Counted from the stretch's first letter, positions 7,521-15,844 are shown. The stretch: 20,709 nucleotides of DNA from a virus (IMGVR_UViG_3300032236_001018:1-20709), one strand, 5' to 3'. Notes: generated by a model from the letters alone, not told the origin. Program-made: numbers and translations.

Positions 7521-8173
7521 TATCCTAATCCTTCTGGCCCGCCAAGTCCTATATCTTTACCAGTTTGAACATCTCTATAAGTTGATCCGTCAAAAAAACC
7601 AGTCATTTTACCATCTGTATAAGTTGTTATTCCGATTTGTCCATTTAAAACGCCAAGTGCAACGCTTGTAACAGGGTCTCTACCACCATTTCTTGCACTT
7701 GTATCAAGTGGAGGAGGAGGAACAGGAACATTACCATTATCACCACCTTTACCACCGCCCGCAGTATAGTCCGAAGGAAATGTTCCACCACTTGGTGGTT
7801 GATAATTTACAATACTCGTGTCACCACCTTTTGCACCATTACTGCCATTGGCTCCGCCACCGCCACCACCAGCACCCCATATTTCTATAGTAATAGTATT
7901 TCTATAAAGCGGAGTTACAGTGCTACCGCTGCCACTTGTATTACTAAAATATATACCAGCACCAGCAGGATCAGTTGCACGTTTACCACGAAAATCACTT
8001 ATTTTAATAGTGCTACCACCAAAAAGACCCGTGGTAAGATTGCCATCATAATACCATCTTACACCATGATAGTTTGTAAGGTCTGTTCCCAAACCAAACT
8101 CCGTGTTGATTGCAGCTAAATCAAGTGGACCGCTAAAAGGTAGTGCACCGCCTGGTACGCCTGGTGTTGACAT
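7520..8173 (-). CDS. Glycine-rich adhesin-like tail protein, 217 aa
   Basis: Residues 14-63 hold the head module (AAINTEFGLGTDLTNYHGV to IKISDFRGK) shared with the 273-residue protein. At about residues 88-105 the phrase TITIEIWGAGGGGGGANG is the classic opening of a phage glycine-rich domain. After it come Gly tracts, a proline run (VPVPPPPLD), and a less repetitive C-terminus with GFFDGSTYRDVQTG and ending in GLGGPEGLG. The usual closing strand of such domains (GGYxKVxY) is missing here but present in the next gene, so the two products may act together. GAGG lies 9 bases before the ATG, and the S74 fibre gene ends 2 bases upstream. Probable role: distal receptor-contacting protein. Confidence 0.86.
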   Translation of the reverse strand: MSTPGVPGGALPFSGPLDLAAINTEFGLGTDLTNYHGVRWYYDGNLTTGLFGGSTIKISDFRGKRATDPAGAGIYFSNTSGSGSTVTPLYRNTITIEIWGAGGGGGGANGSNGAKGGDTSIVNYQPPSGGTFPSDYTAGGGKGGDNGNVPVPPPPLDTSARNGGRDPVTSVALGVLNGQIGITTYTDGKMTGFFDGSTYRDVQTGKDIGLGGPEGLG

Positions 8174-8175
8174 AG

Positions 8176-10002
8176 TTAACTACCTCGTGCTTTTAATGCC
8201 TCTACTTCTGCACTTAATTCTTTAATTGCTTCAATCAATAGCGGCACAAGTTTTTCATATCGCACAGCCAAAAATCCATCATCACGTTGTGTAACAACTT
8301 CTGGTAGAACTTCTGCAATTTCTTGTGCGATAACACCCGCTTCTGTTGCATCAGTTTTATTAGAATCTATGCTCTTTGCTGTATCATTCCAGTTATAAGT
8401 TACACCATTTATTTGATTAACTTTATTAAGAGCATCGGATATATTGTTTATATTAGTTTTTAAATTCTTATCTGATGAATAGAAAGCGGTAATATCACCT
8501 GTTGCTGTAATGGCACCAGTAACTGCCATAGTTGCACCATTGTATGTAATGCTGCTATTAGCCGCAAGGTTTGTAGCACTTGTGTAAATTGCAAATTGTC
8601 CTGCAGTTCCACCACCACTAACAGGTGTTGGAATTGTATACCAACTTAAATTGCTGCTACCATCGGTGATAAGAGCCTGACCACTGCTACCACCACTAAT
8701 TTGAACATTACCGACATTACCCATAATCACTTTATATGTGCTTGTTGGGTTAAATGTAACTGTTCCACCAGTGAAACCTGCTGCTCCGCTAACTTGAAGT
8801 GCGGTAAGTGTTCCAATGGTTGTGATATTTGTTTGTGTTGCTGTGCTTATTGTTCCAGTAAGAGTAGCACCAATATTACCAATAGTGCCAGCATTTACAT
8901 AGTTTGCATAAACATTACCATTATTACTGTTGCCATTAGCAATTAGATTACCAACATAAACGTTACCAGTAAATGCATTATTTGGTCCACCAACAATTAC
9001 GTTGCCACCAATACCTACACCACCAACAACTTGGAAAGCACCACTTGTTGTGTTATAAGCACCAGCAGTTCCATATACAATACTTGTTTCATTGCTTGTT
9101 GTAACATCAAGATTACCAAGAACAAACAAGTTACCGTTAACCTGAACGTCAGCATTAGCAAGGATATCAAGAGCGTCAACAACGCCGCCACTACTATTGC
9201 GTGTTCTTAGACGAATAATACCATTATTAAGGGTATTGTCTACACGCATTTCATTACTATAAACAGTAAATGCACCTTGTCCAGTTGTTCCAATATTAAT
9301 ACCACTATTATTTGTAACACTTAAAATACCAACTGTGCCAGTATTTTGATCATTACGCATAAATGAACTGCCACTTACACCATTAAGTGCGGCACTATCA
9401 CTTGCTTGACCAACAAATTTATTGTTACTTACGAAAGCGGTTGATGCTATATTAAAACCTGGTGAAATTGTACTAAAACCACTTATTGTAACACTTGGTG
9501 TAAATGTTGCGTCTTTGCTTAGAATAGCATAGCGAACATTGTTAATCTTCATACTAATAACATCATGGCTGCCAGCTACTGTATCAACAATGCTTTCACT
9601 CACAACTTGACCAGCACCACCGAGTGGACCGATTGTAACCCAACCTGTTCCATTATAAACGTTAAGTTGTTGGTTGGCACTATCAAACCATAGATCACCA
9701 GCAACACTGCTTGTTGGAGCAACTGAACTATTAGTTGCACTTGCAATATTCTTAAAAATTACACCATTATATACTTGTAATGCACCTTTTGTAGTATTAT
9801 ACCAAATTTGTCCAACAATTGGATTGCTTGGCTGACTACCACTTGCAAAGTTTTGCAACATGTAAAGGAAATTTTGATCAAGGTATTGACCATAATTAGG
9901 GTAATTTTTACCCACAAGTGAGAGACTTGTGCTGTTATCTACCGTTCCATCGGCAATAACGATTGAATTAGCACCATTTGCATAGGTAATGGTATAAGAC
10001 AT
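8176..10002 (-). CDS. Tail fibre/spike with C-terminal S74 self-cleaving chaperone
   Basis: A 608-residue fibre protein. Residues 1-125 form an N-terminal module known from aquatic phage fibres (LSLVGKNYPNYGQYLDQNF, then two copies of a G-(Q/D)-(I/L)-W-(Y/F)-(N/D) followed by L-VYNG phrase at about 64-79 and 102-117). The middle is beta repeat, with one TTSGAFQVVGGVGIGGN copy at about 318-334. Residues 508-608 are a peptidase S74 (intramolecular chaperone of endosialidase) domain: SSDKNLKTNI with likely catalytic Ser510 and Lys515, then NGVTYNW, GVIAQEIAEVLPEVV, and a terminal helix (LIEAIKELSAEVEALKA). In this family the domain trimerises, helps the beta-helical fibre fold, then cleaves itself off just before the Ser. 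A late promoter and SD GGAG (8 bases before ATG) precede it, and it leads the operon with the three glycine-rich genes. Confidence 0.94.
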   Translation of the reverse strand: MSYTITYANGANSIVIADGTVDNSTSLSLVGKNYPNYGQYLDQNFLYMLQNFASGSQPSNPIVGQIWYNTTKGALQVYNGVIFKNIASATNSSVAPTSSVAGDLWFDSANQQLNVYNGTGWVTIGPLGGAGQVVSESIVDTVAGSHDVISMKINNVRYAILSKDATFTPSVTISGFSTISPGFNIASTAFVSNNKFVGQASDSAALNGVSGSSFMRNDQNTGTVGILSVTNNSGINIGTTGQGAFTVYSNEMRVDNTLNNGIIRLRTRNSSGGVVDALDILANADVQVNGNLFVLGNLDVTTSNETSIVYGTAGAYNTTSGAFQVVGGVGIGGNVIVGGPNNAFTGNVYVGNLIANGNSNNGNVYANYVNAGTIGNIGATLTGTISTATQTNITTIGTLTALQVSGAAGFTGGTVTFNPTSTYKVIMGNVGNVQISGGSSGQALITDGSSNLSWYTIPTPVSGGGTAGQFAIYTSATNLAANSSITYNGATMAVTGAITATGDITAFYSSDKNLKTNINNISDALNKVNQINGVTYNWNDTAKSIDSNKTDATEAGVIAQEIAEVLPEVVTQRDDGFLAVRYEKLVPLLIEAIKELSAEVEALKARGS

Positions 10003-10022
10003 AAAATGGACTCCGTTAGGAA

Positions 10023-10030
10023 TATTTATG
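10023..10030 (-). promoter_or_regulatory. T4-type late promoter box CATAAATA
   Basis: The box lies 20 bases before the start of the S74 fibre gene, with predicted transcript start near 10017. Its 14-base context GCATAAATATTCCT is identical to that of the box at 15123. No SD-masking arm is seen here. It would drive the S74 fibre, the glycine-rich proteins, the two small genes and the ketoacyl synthase. Confidence 0.75.
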
Positions 10031-10046
10031 CAGTAATAGCCACTTA

Positions 10047-11600
10047 TTATACTGGTATGTAAATATTACTGATTTTAAAGTTTGTGCTGGCGGTAGTGGT
10101 TGCCCATAGCGTAACATTCCCACTATAAACGTTTGCACTCAATGTAAAAAATTGTGTATTAGTAGCAACAACGTTGTATGTAGAAATATTTGCTGTCGAA
10201 CCATTGTGCACAATCATTGCTTCTGCCGATTGATAATAATTGTCTGCGGTGTCTGTACCACTTATTAAATATTTTGCTGTTCTGTACTTTGTAGGATTAA
10301 AACTATCAAGTTGGCTAGTTGTAGTATTGATAGCGATGTTACTAACATTTGAAACAAGCGGACCCGTTAGTTGCAATGAATTAAAAATGTTTACATTAGC
10401 AGTATCTACACTAAATTTAACCTTATTTAAATCTACAAATTGTAATGTATCTATTCCGCTTACATTTTGTATGCCAAGATTAGCATTACCATTTTGCATA
10501 AAGTTTAATTGTTTTTGGCTTATTGCACCACGAACTTCAATAACATCAGTTGATACTGGAGTTTCAGTGAAGGTTATGGTATTAGCGGATATTGAATATG
10601 ATGTAGATGGTAATTGTAAAACACCATTAATTGTAACAATTGCACCAGTTGTTGTCAAACTTTGACTCAGTGGTCCAAAAGAAGCAGAGCCATTTCCTGT
10701 AAAAATATCACTAGTAACAATGGAAGTTCCGCCTTCAAGACCTACGGCTTCCCACGTTGAACCAGTATAAACTTCCAAATAACCATAATCGGTGTTCCAA
10801 CGCAACATACCAACACGGTTTACTGATGGATATTGTGTAGCACTTCCAACTGGAACTTGAATAGCACTGGTTGTGTTTACGCTAACCCAACCACCACTGC
10901 CTGGTGTAATTGCTATATTAGCATTAGAACTTGCAGCAAAGATGTTACTTGTAATTAAATTTCCATTTACTACAACATTTCCTAATGTTGTTATATTTCC
11001 ACTAACTGTTAAATTATTTGCTATACCAGTATTGGCGACAAATGTTCCTATACCAGTTTGACCTGTATATCTTGCACCACTTACATAAACGCTTTTACCA
11101 CTAAAACTTATAGGAGTTAAATTTGCATAAGTGGGTAAGTTATTACCCATGAAATTAAGCACACCACTGCTGTAGTCAAAGAACCATTCATCTTGGTTAC
11201 CACTACCATCAGCAAAAACTTGGGTACCACTTGTTTGTGCATTATACCAACCAGTGTTTGCAATATAGACTTTTACTTGATATGTTGAACCAAAACTTGA
11301 ATCGATCCAATTGGTTAAACCTGTAAGCCATGTTCTATTTGTTTGTGCAGTTCCATCATTGGTAGCTTGTACTGTTGTGTTAGCACTATCATTATAAACC
11401 GCAACAACACTTGTATTTGCACCTGGAATTGATGCTGGAATACTACTACTTTGTTGCCATATAGAATCAGCACGTAAAACAAGAGGACTTGCAATGCTTT
11501 CATTACTAGCACTTTTGGCGTTGGCATAATCAGTTTTAGCAACGCCAAACCCAACTTTTTTCCAAAGATAATCTGTTTTTTGTAAATCTGTAATAGCCAT
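10047..11600 (-). CDS. Tail fibre-like structural protein, 517 aa
   Basis: The N-terminal 180 residues are distinct (TDLQKTDYLWKKVGFGVAKT, later a Trp-rich WLTGLTNWIDSSFG and DEWFFDYSSGVLNFMGN). They are followed by shaft repeats (LTVSGNITTLGNVVVNGNLI). Residues 249-358 (VGMLRWNTDYGYLEVYTG, FTGNGSASF, INGVLQLPSTSY, ITFTETP) and the final 100 residues (DSFNPTKYRTAKYLISGTDT, AEAMIVHNGS) match the same modules, in the same order, at the end of the 1094-residue fibre. It starts in a TAATG overlap with the 662-residue gene; the nearest GGAG is 13 bases away, so coupled translation is likely. Virion structural role is well supported; precise location is not. Confidence 0.9.
   Translation of the reverse strand: MAITDLQKTDYLWKKVGFGVAKTDYANAKSASNESIASPLVLRADSIWQQSSSIPASIPGANTSVVAVYNDSANTTVQATNDGTAQTNRTWLTGLTNWIDSSFGSTYQVKVYIANTGWYNAQTSGTQVFADGSGNQDEWFFDYSSGVLNFMGNNLPTYANLTPISFSGKSVYVSGARYTGQTGIGTFVANTGIANNLTVSGNITTLGNVVVNGNLITSNIFAASSNANIAITPGSGGWVSVNTTSAIQVPVGSATQYPSVNRVGMLRWNTDYGYLEVYTGSTWEAVGLEGGTSIVTSDIFTGNGSASFGPLSQSLTTTGAIVTINGVLQLPSTSYSISANTITFTETPVSTDVIEVRGAISQKQLNFMQNGNANLGIQNVSGIDTLQFVDLNKVKFSVDTANVNIFNSLQLTGPLVSNVSNIAINTTTSQLDSFNPTKYRTAKYLISGTDTADNYYQSAEAMIVHNGSTANISTYNVVATNTQFFTLSANVYSGNVTLWATTTASTNFKISNIYIPV
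10527..10856 (-). repeat. Copy of the shared FTGDG fibre module
   Basis: This stretch encodes residues 249-358 of the 517-residue protein. It is one of three diverged copies of a roughly 110-residue module; the others are at 1320-1643 (1094-residue fibre) and 13648-13977 (most of the 133-residue protein). The shared order is G-(M/I)-(V/L/I)-R-(Y/W)-N-(S/T), an aromatic plus Trp strand, FTG-(D/N)-G, V-Q-(L/N)-P, and a final (A/I)-(F/T)-F strand. Confidence 0.78.
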
Positions 11601-13588
11601 TAGTGTGACGCTGCTCCTATACTAAGAGCGGTCACGCTCTGTCCAGATGTTAACTTAATGCGAACATAGATTTCATTGCCAGTACTATTGGTACTACTTT
11701 CTGTTCCAAATGTTGCAGTTACTGCTTTATTACTTTGTGCACTATTAAGAGGTGCATTGCCACCTAAAGCAGCACCATTACTACCATTACCACCAGCACC
11801 AGTATTTGCACCAGGTTTACCACTACCGCCGTATGCAGTGCTTAAATCTAACCATCCGTTTAATGTACTTGTGCTATCTAATGTTGAACCAGGCAATGCT
11901 ACCCATAAACCAGCAATAGTTCCGCTGAAGACAATATCAAATTTACTAACAGCAGACTTAGCAAATTTAAATGTAAAGTATTGGTTAGAACCTTGCCCAC
12001 TTAAGTTAGGACCAACTGGTTGATACCCAGTGCTATAGTTTGTTTGATCAAACTTAAGAACAGCAGCCACAACAGTTGCATCATATGTATAAAATGGTCC
12101 AGTTTGGCTATTAAATGCACTTTCACTGCCAGTATATGCAGGTGTATCGGTAGAACCAGGATTTGCAATACGAAATGTACTTGGTGTTCCTGCAAGTGAA
12201 TTTGTTAAACTTGTTTCTTCAATTTGCGTAGATGTTCCAGTTTTATAAAGAACCGTAACACCAGGTGAAAAAGATTGTGCAGCACTGCTATAACTGTTGA
12301 AAACAGTCATACTTGGACCACTACTACTGCTACCAAAACCAGCAACACCACTTGCTGTTGTTAAGAAATATGCACTGCCACTACTTACATACGCATTGCG
12401 AGTGAGAGGAGTTGTAACACCAGCGGCAGTATATGTAACACTACTTGGTGTTGATATTGCGCCACCAGCACTACCTGTAATAAATGTATCACTGCTATAA
12501 TATGTGTCACCACTTAATTTTGCTACGTTACCAACTAAACGCCATACACTGCTGCTATTAAGATGCGGAATAGTAGAACTAAATGTTGCACTATTAGTTG
12601 TTAGCGCAATACTACTGTTGCTCCAAGTCGGTACACCTACGTTATTGTTATCATAATACCAAGTTACAGCATTAGTATTTGCACCAGCACTATCAGTTAG
12701 GTATACTTGATTCCAACCAGCAACAGCATTAGCACCGCTGCCTTGCGCACTAAAACTGCTCCAAAATCCACCGCTACCACCACTTAATACGCTATAATCT
12801 TGGTTTAGCGTAATAATAAGTTGACCATATGTTCCGTTATTGTTATTACCTGGTGCCATTACACGATAACCAGTAGCCACACCATTTACGATAACTTGAA
12901 CGTTACCACTATCACCTGGTCCTTGGCGAGAGAAAGTATTGGTTGTCATGGTTGCAGCACGAATACCACTTGTTACGCTTGTACCAGCGGCAACACTTAG
13001 ATTACCCCAACCACTGTTATCAGTTTGAGTAAAGTTAGTCATACGACCAATCGTAGATAGTCCACTTAAACTTAATGATCCACTGTTTGGAAATGTTCCT
13101 GGGCTTGGTGGAACAAGTTTACCTAATACTTGGTTCAATTTTGCAATACCGTCTGTAACATAAGTTGTAGTCGTTAGCGTAACAGCGTTTGAAACTAACT
13201 GACCAGAAGAATTTGTTCCCAATATAATTGAGTTACCAATAACTGTTGCAGTAAAAGTATCTACATATGATTTTGTTACTGCATCATTGCTATAAACTGG
13301 TGTAGCAAGATTACCAATACGTTGGTTACTGGCATCAATATTACCAGCATAACTATAAAGAAAAAGATTACCAGTTGTGGCAGCAATTGTGTTGCCACTT
13401 ATAAAGATATTTCCTAACGTGGTTGTGCCATTTACTGAAAAAGTATTACCTGGTGTATTATTAAGAACACCAACACGACGATTGTTAGTATCATAATACA
13501 TTAAATTGCCATCAATAATCAAATCTACGTTATAACGTAGAAGATTATCTTTGAGCATACTTCCGCCGATTTTACCTATTACAGCCAT
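11600..13588 (-). CDS. Large virion structural (fibre/baseplate appendage) protein, 662 aa
   Basis: The N-terminus (GSMLKDNLLRYNVDLIIDGN, MYYDTNNRRVGVLNNTPGN) and the register phrase IGNLATPVYSNDAVTKSYVD (about 91-110) are typical of T4-like cyanophage and related structural proteins that begin with a short shaft and a fixed docking motif. A linker follows (LNQVLGKLVPPSPGTFPNSG), then a long Ser/Thr/Gly-rich beta body, a Gly-rich stretch (about 590-615), and a compact C-terminal domain (KAVTATFGTESS, NEIYVRIKLTSG, TALSIGAASH). It has no LamG or S74 domain. The start lies after a hairpin that holds both a late promoter and the AAGG SD. It overlaps the 517-residue gene by one base. Function in the virion is inferred from composition and neighbours. 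Confidence 0.9.
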   Translation of the reverse strand: MAVIGKIGGSMLKDNLLRYNVDLIIDGNLMYYDTNNRRVGVLNNTPGNTFSVNGTTTLGNIFISGNTIAATTGNLFLYSYAGNIDASNQRIGNLATPVYSNDAVTKSYVDTFTATVIGNSIILGTNSSGQLVSNAVTLTTTTYVTDGIAKLNQVLGKLVPPSPGTFPNSGSLSLSGLSTIGRMTNFTQTDNSGWGNLSVAAGTSVTSGIRAATMTTNTFSRQGPGDSGNVQVIVNGVATGYRVMAPGNNNNGTYGQLIITLNQDYSVLSGGSGGFWSSFSAQGSGANAVAGWNQVYLTDSAGANTNAVTWYYDNNNVGVPTWSNSSIALTTNSATFSSTIPHLNSSSVWRLVGNVAKLSGDTYYSSDTFITGSAGGAISTPSSVTYTAAGVTTPLTRNAYVSSGSAYFLTTASGVAGFGSSSSGPSMTVFNSYSSAAQSFSPGVTVLYKTGTSTQIEETSLTNSLAGTPSTFRIANPGSTDTPAYTGSESAFNSQTGPFYTYDATVVAAVLKFDQTNYSTGYQPVGPNLSGQGSNQYFTFKFAKSAVSKFDIVFSGTIAGLWVALPGSTLDSTSTLNGWLDLSTAYGGSGKPGANTGAGGNGSNGAALGGNAPLNSAQSNKAVTATFGTESSTNSTGNEIYVRIKLTSGQSVTALSIGAASH

Positions 13589-13593
13589 TTATG

Positions 13594-13617
13594 ATACCTT
13601 ATAAGATATTTAGGTAT
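13594..13617 (-). promoter_or_regulatory. Late promoter inside a second SD-masking hairpin
   Basis: The box CCTAAATA (13607-13614) lies 18 bases before the 662-residue gene, with predicted transcript start near 13601. Perfect 6-base arms (13594-13599 and 13612-13617, ATACCT/AGGTAT) enclose a 12-base loop. The 3' arm includes the AGG of the AAGG SD. Geometry matches the element at 4123-4148: same loop length, promoter box overlapping the 5' arm, SD in the 3' arm. Confidence 0.62.
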
Positions 13618-13620
13618 ATT

Positions 13621-14022
13621 TTAATTGGCGTCGGTTGAATTAAACTTATGGAAAACAACAACGCTATAGGTTGCAGGCGGAGGATTAGAAAATGTAATTA
13701 CCGCACCAGCAAGTGTAAATGCATCGCCTGGATTTTGTGCAACGTTACCAACAAACACAAGAATACTGTTTTGATCTGGCGGAGTATAACTCAATGTAAA
13801 TTGTGTTTGAACACCATCGCCAGTAAATGTATCTTTATAAATGGTAACATTACCAAGGATAGCAACGCTTTGCCAAGCATTATAATAAATCTCAAATCGT
13901 TGAGTATCGGTGTTATAACGAATTTGTCCATTTATAGGATTAGATGGTCTATCAGAAGTTGCTCCTGTTGGCAACTGAACTGCGGCACCTTTAATAAATG
14001 GATTTTTAAGAGACTGTGCCAT
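13621..14022 (-). CDS. Small structural protein: stand-alone FTGDG module, 133 aa
   Basis: Nearly the whole protein (residues 16-125) is the module found inside the 1094- and 517-residue fibres: RPSNPINGQIRYNTDTQRFE, then an aromatic YYNAWQSV, DTFTGDGVQTQFTLSY, and ITFSNPPPATYSVVVFHKF. A short N-terminal tail (SLKNPFIKGAAVQLPTG) precedes it. It starts in a TAATG overlap with the 102-residue gene and has no SD, so it should be translated by coupling. As an independent gene the module probably folds alone, perhaps as a fibre-docking or adaptor protein. It may be either the ancestor or a liberated copy of the fused versions. Confidence 0.87.
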   Translation of the reverse strand: MAQSLKNPFIKGAAVQLPTGATSDRPSNPINGQIRYNTDTQRFEIYYNAWQSVAILGNVTIYKDTFTGDGVQTQFTLSYTPPDQNSILVFVGNVAQNPGDAFTLAGAVITFSNPPPATYSVVVFHKFNSTDAN

Positions 14023-14330
14023 TATAGATTAATATATCCTACAGTTGTGGTAATACTGCTACTTACGTTTGCGTTAGCATAAAGAGCATCACCATTACTT
14101 AAAATAATCTTTTCTGTTGCAACAACCAAAGTATCGGTGCTTACAATTGGATAATTATAATATACAACGGTGCTATTACTTGCTGTACCACCGCTTGGAA
14201 CAACATACAGATTTACTGTCTTAGTGCTGCCACTTGTGTTACAAAAGTAAAGTAGCTGAACAACACTTTGACCAGTGCTTGTATAAATTGCACTTGCAGA
14301 AGTGCCTAAAACTGATTGCGTGATCGCCAT
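14022..14330 (-). CDS. Small virion structural protein, 102 aa
   Basis: A compact all-beta-looking protein: SVLGTSASAIYTSTGQ, VVQLLYFCNTSGSTKTVNLY, VVPSGG, then LVVATEKIILSNGDALYAN and a final VSSSITTTVGYINL. The arrangement (a strand with CNTS, then V-LY-VPSGG, then a sheet with L-NGDAL-A) is common in small phage tail or head accessory proteins next to fibre genes. SD AAGGA lies 7 bases before the ATG. It sits 9 bases after the 253-residue gene and shares one base with the 133-residue gene. No enzymatic residues or membrane segment are seen. Confidence 0.85.
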   Translation of the reverse strand: MAITQSVLGTSASAIYTSTGQSVVQLLYFCNTSGSTKTVNLYVVPSGGTASNSTVVYYNYPIVSTDTLVVATEKIILSNGDALYANANVSSSITTTVGYINL

Positions 14331-14339
14331 TTTAAATCC

Positions 14340-15101
14340 TTATCCAAAAATCAAACTAAGAACAGTTGCTTTAGTTTTGGTTATTAACTCATCGCCTGTT
14401 CCACTATTTACTACGTACAAACCCGTTCCGCCACCGCCAACAGTATTTGCAAATATTTGAACCGTGCTTGCAATATTACTTGGTGCAGTATTTTGAAAGC
14501 TAAACTTTAAAATATCATTTACATAAACTGTGCCGTTAGCAGAAGATAATGTCAAATCTTGGCTTACACCAGTAGCATTAATATTACCATTACCAATCAC
14601 TGTTCCATATACGTTTAGGTTACCGTTTGTAAAAGTAAAATTACTATTTCCTAAAAGAGTTCCACCATTATTATACTGAACAGATGTTGTTGGTCCAGCA
14701 GCAGCACCACCCAAAGTTAAGAAACTATAATAATTAAGCAAATCATAACCACTAGCGGCGTTAGCACCTTGAACTTTTGCAACAGCACCATTTGCTGTGC
14801 CACGCCAACTTAAAGTTGGTTCATTCCAAGTCCAATATGCATTACCAATCACACTACCATTAGCATAACCATTACTAGTCCCACGATTGACAATAACACC
14901 ACTGTTACCACCAGTAACACCAGGTCCAGTATCGTTACTATTCAAATATAGATATGCATTACCAATTTGCGTTACTGTACTGTTAATATATTGTGTGTTA
15001 CCGACAACATTCAAGTTTCCGTGAATAGTAATCACATTACTATAAATGTCCCACGGACCAGTTAATCCATCTGCACCAGTTACACGTTTTATACTCGCCA
15101 T
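14340..15101 (-). CDS. Fibre-like structural protein, 253 aa
   Basis: The N-terminus (VTGADGLTGPWDIYSNVITI) leads into a shaft phrase (HGNLNVVGNTQYINST) and the module IGNAYLYLNSNDTG, a Gly turn, and YWTWNEPTLSWRG (about residues 45-104), related to modules in the 1094-residue and left-edge fibres. Then comes a second short shaft (NFTFTNGNLNVYGTVIGNGN) and a C-terminal domain (VQIFANTVGGGGTGLYVVN, GDELITKTKATVLSLIF). The KTKA-LSLIF ending is one I associate with structural proteins of aquatic T4-like phages. It is first in its transcription unit: a late promoter lies 21 bases upstream and AGGA about 11 bases before the ATG. The upstream gene is cut off by a strong terminator. Confidence 0.89.
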   Translation of the reverse strand: MASIKRVTGADGLTGPWDIYSNVITIHGNLNVVGNTQYINSTVTQIGNAYLYLNSNDTGPGVTGGNSGVIVNRGTSNGYANGSVIGNAYWTWNEPTLSWRGTANGAVAKVQGANAASGYDLLNYYSFLTLGGAAAGPTTSVQYNNGGTLLGNSNFTFTNGNLNVYGTVIGNGNINATGVSQDLTLSSANGTVYVNDILKFSFQNTAPSNIASTVQIFANTVGGGGTGLYVVNSGTGDELITKTKATVLSLIFG

Positions 15102-15122
15102 TTAACAAAAATCCTACAGGAA

Positions 15123-15130
15123 TATTTATG
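15123..15130 (-). promoter_or_regulatory. T4-type late promoter box CATAAATA
   Basis: The box lies 21 bases before the 253-residue gene and directly after the terminator of the previous gene, so this unit depends on its own promoter. Predicted transcript start is near 15117. It shares GCATAAATATTCCT with the box at 10023. Confidence 0.78.
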
Positions 15131-15143
15131 CGGTTATCATTTT

Positions 15144-15174
15144 ATAAAAAAATAGCAGCCCGAAGGCTGCTATT
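15144..15174 (-). terminator. Rho-independent terminator with UUCG loop
   Basis: Read on the minus strand, AATAGCAGCC and GGCTGCTATT form a perfect 10-base stem closed by TTCG, followed by a run of T. UUCG closed by C-G is an exceptionally stable tetraloop. It lies 22 bases after the stop of the 215-residue gene and should end that transcript efficiently. Confidence 0.95.
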
Positions 15175-15196
15175 AATCCTCCCATATTCTTGGTTA

Positions 15197-15844
15197 TTAA
15201 GCGCCAGGAATACGTGCAGTTGTTGCAGTTGGATCACTGAATGTCCACTTATATTCACTGTTAGTAAAATCTTGAACAAACTTATTAGTTAAACGTGCTG
15301 TATAACCACCGCTATAAACTGTAACTTGGTTTGTTACGTTTGCAACTGATTGAGTAATACCAAGAGCAACGTTTGCATTTGATACTGTGCCTACTACTGA
15401 TACGCTGCTGATTACAACGTTACCTGTAAGACCAGTGCCACGTAGATAATCACCTGCACCTGGTGTTTTTGGACCAGTTACGTTTGCAGTAAGATAATTT
15501 ACATAAGCATAAGTTGTGCTACCACTTACGCCACCATTGCTAATATTAGCATATGAGATAACTGCTGTATCAACAGGAAGGCTCATTTGACCAGCAACAA
15601 GGTTGCCGTGTGGAACGTTTGTTAGTGTGCATTGACCTTTGTTACCACTACCATCTTGAACTAAAAACTTTCTACTACCTTTTTGTAGAAGAATTGAACC
15701 ATAACCAGCACTACCAGTTACGAATACGTTTGGACGAACTTGGTTACCTGCAATACTTGTTAGACCACCAGTACCACCGATTACGTTCGTAGCATCAAAA
15801 TATTGGTTTACTGTTGCGCTCTTTTGAATCTTAAATTTTGCCAT
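15197..15844 (-). CDS. Probable abundant virion structural protein, 215 aa
   Basis: I do not recognise the exact family. The N-terminus (KFKIQKSATVNQYFDATNVI), a central KGSRKFLVQDGSGNKGQCTL (about residues 55-74), GQMSLPVDTAVISY, and a C-terminal YKWTFSDPTATTARIPGA suggest a small all-beta structural protein; it lacks the shaft repeats of its neighbours. The expression signals are the strongest in the window: consensus TATAAATA, SD AAGGAG 6 bases before the ATG, a leader of about 58 bases with a hairpin, and its own UUCG-loop terminator, making it a single-gene unit. Inference: a protein needed in many copies, such as a head decoration, tail or fibre-collar subunit. Confidence 0.87.
   Translation of the reverse strand: MAKFKIQKSATVNQYFDATNVIGGTGGLTSIAGNQVRPNVFVTGSAGYGSILLQKGSRKFLVQDGSGNKGQCTLTNVPHGNLVAGQMSLPVDTAVISYANISNGGVSGSTTYAYVNYLTANVTGPKTPGAGDYLRGTGLTGNVVISSVSVVGTVSNANVALGITQSVANVTNQVTVYSGGYTARLTNKFVQDFTNSEYKWTFSDPTATTARIPGA

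Noticed and set aside
7520-7560. Frameshift between the 217- and 117-residue glycine-rich genes
   Set aside because: In the downstream frame the sequence before the ATG reads as Arg-rich with a stop at 7557-7559, and the second gene has its own SD, so a recent sequencing frameshift is unlikely. An old gene split remains possible.
7254-8119. Plus-strand frames rich in Cys, Ser and Thr or in His
   Set aside because: These mirror the glycine-rich minus-strand genes (GGN codons read in reverse). They have no SD and no plausible domain.
6344-8173. Possible diversity-generating retroelement acting on the adhesins
   Set aside because: No reverse transcriptase or template/variable repeat pair is visible in the window. 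Asn-rich codons are general to all fibres here.
10021-10067. 8-base inverted repeat AATATTTA/TAAATATT around the 10023 promoter
   Set aside because: Pure AT arms in an AT-rich gap; it does not involve the SD and is probably chance.
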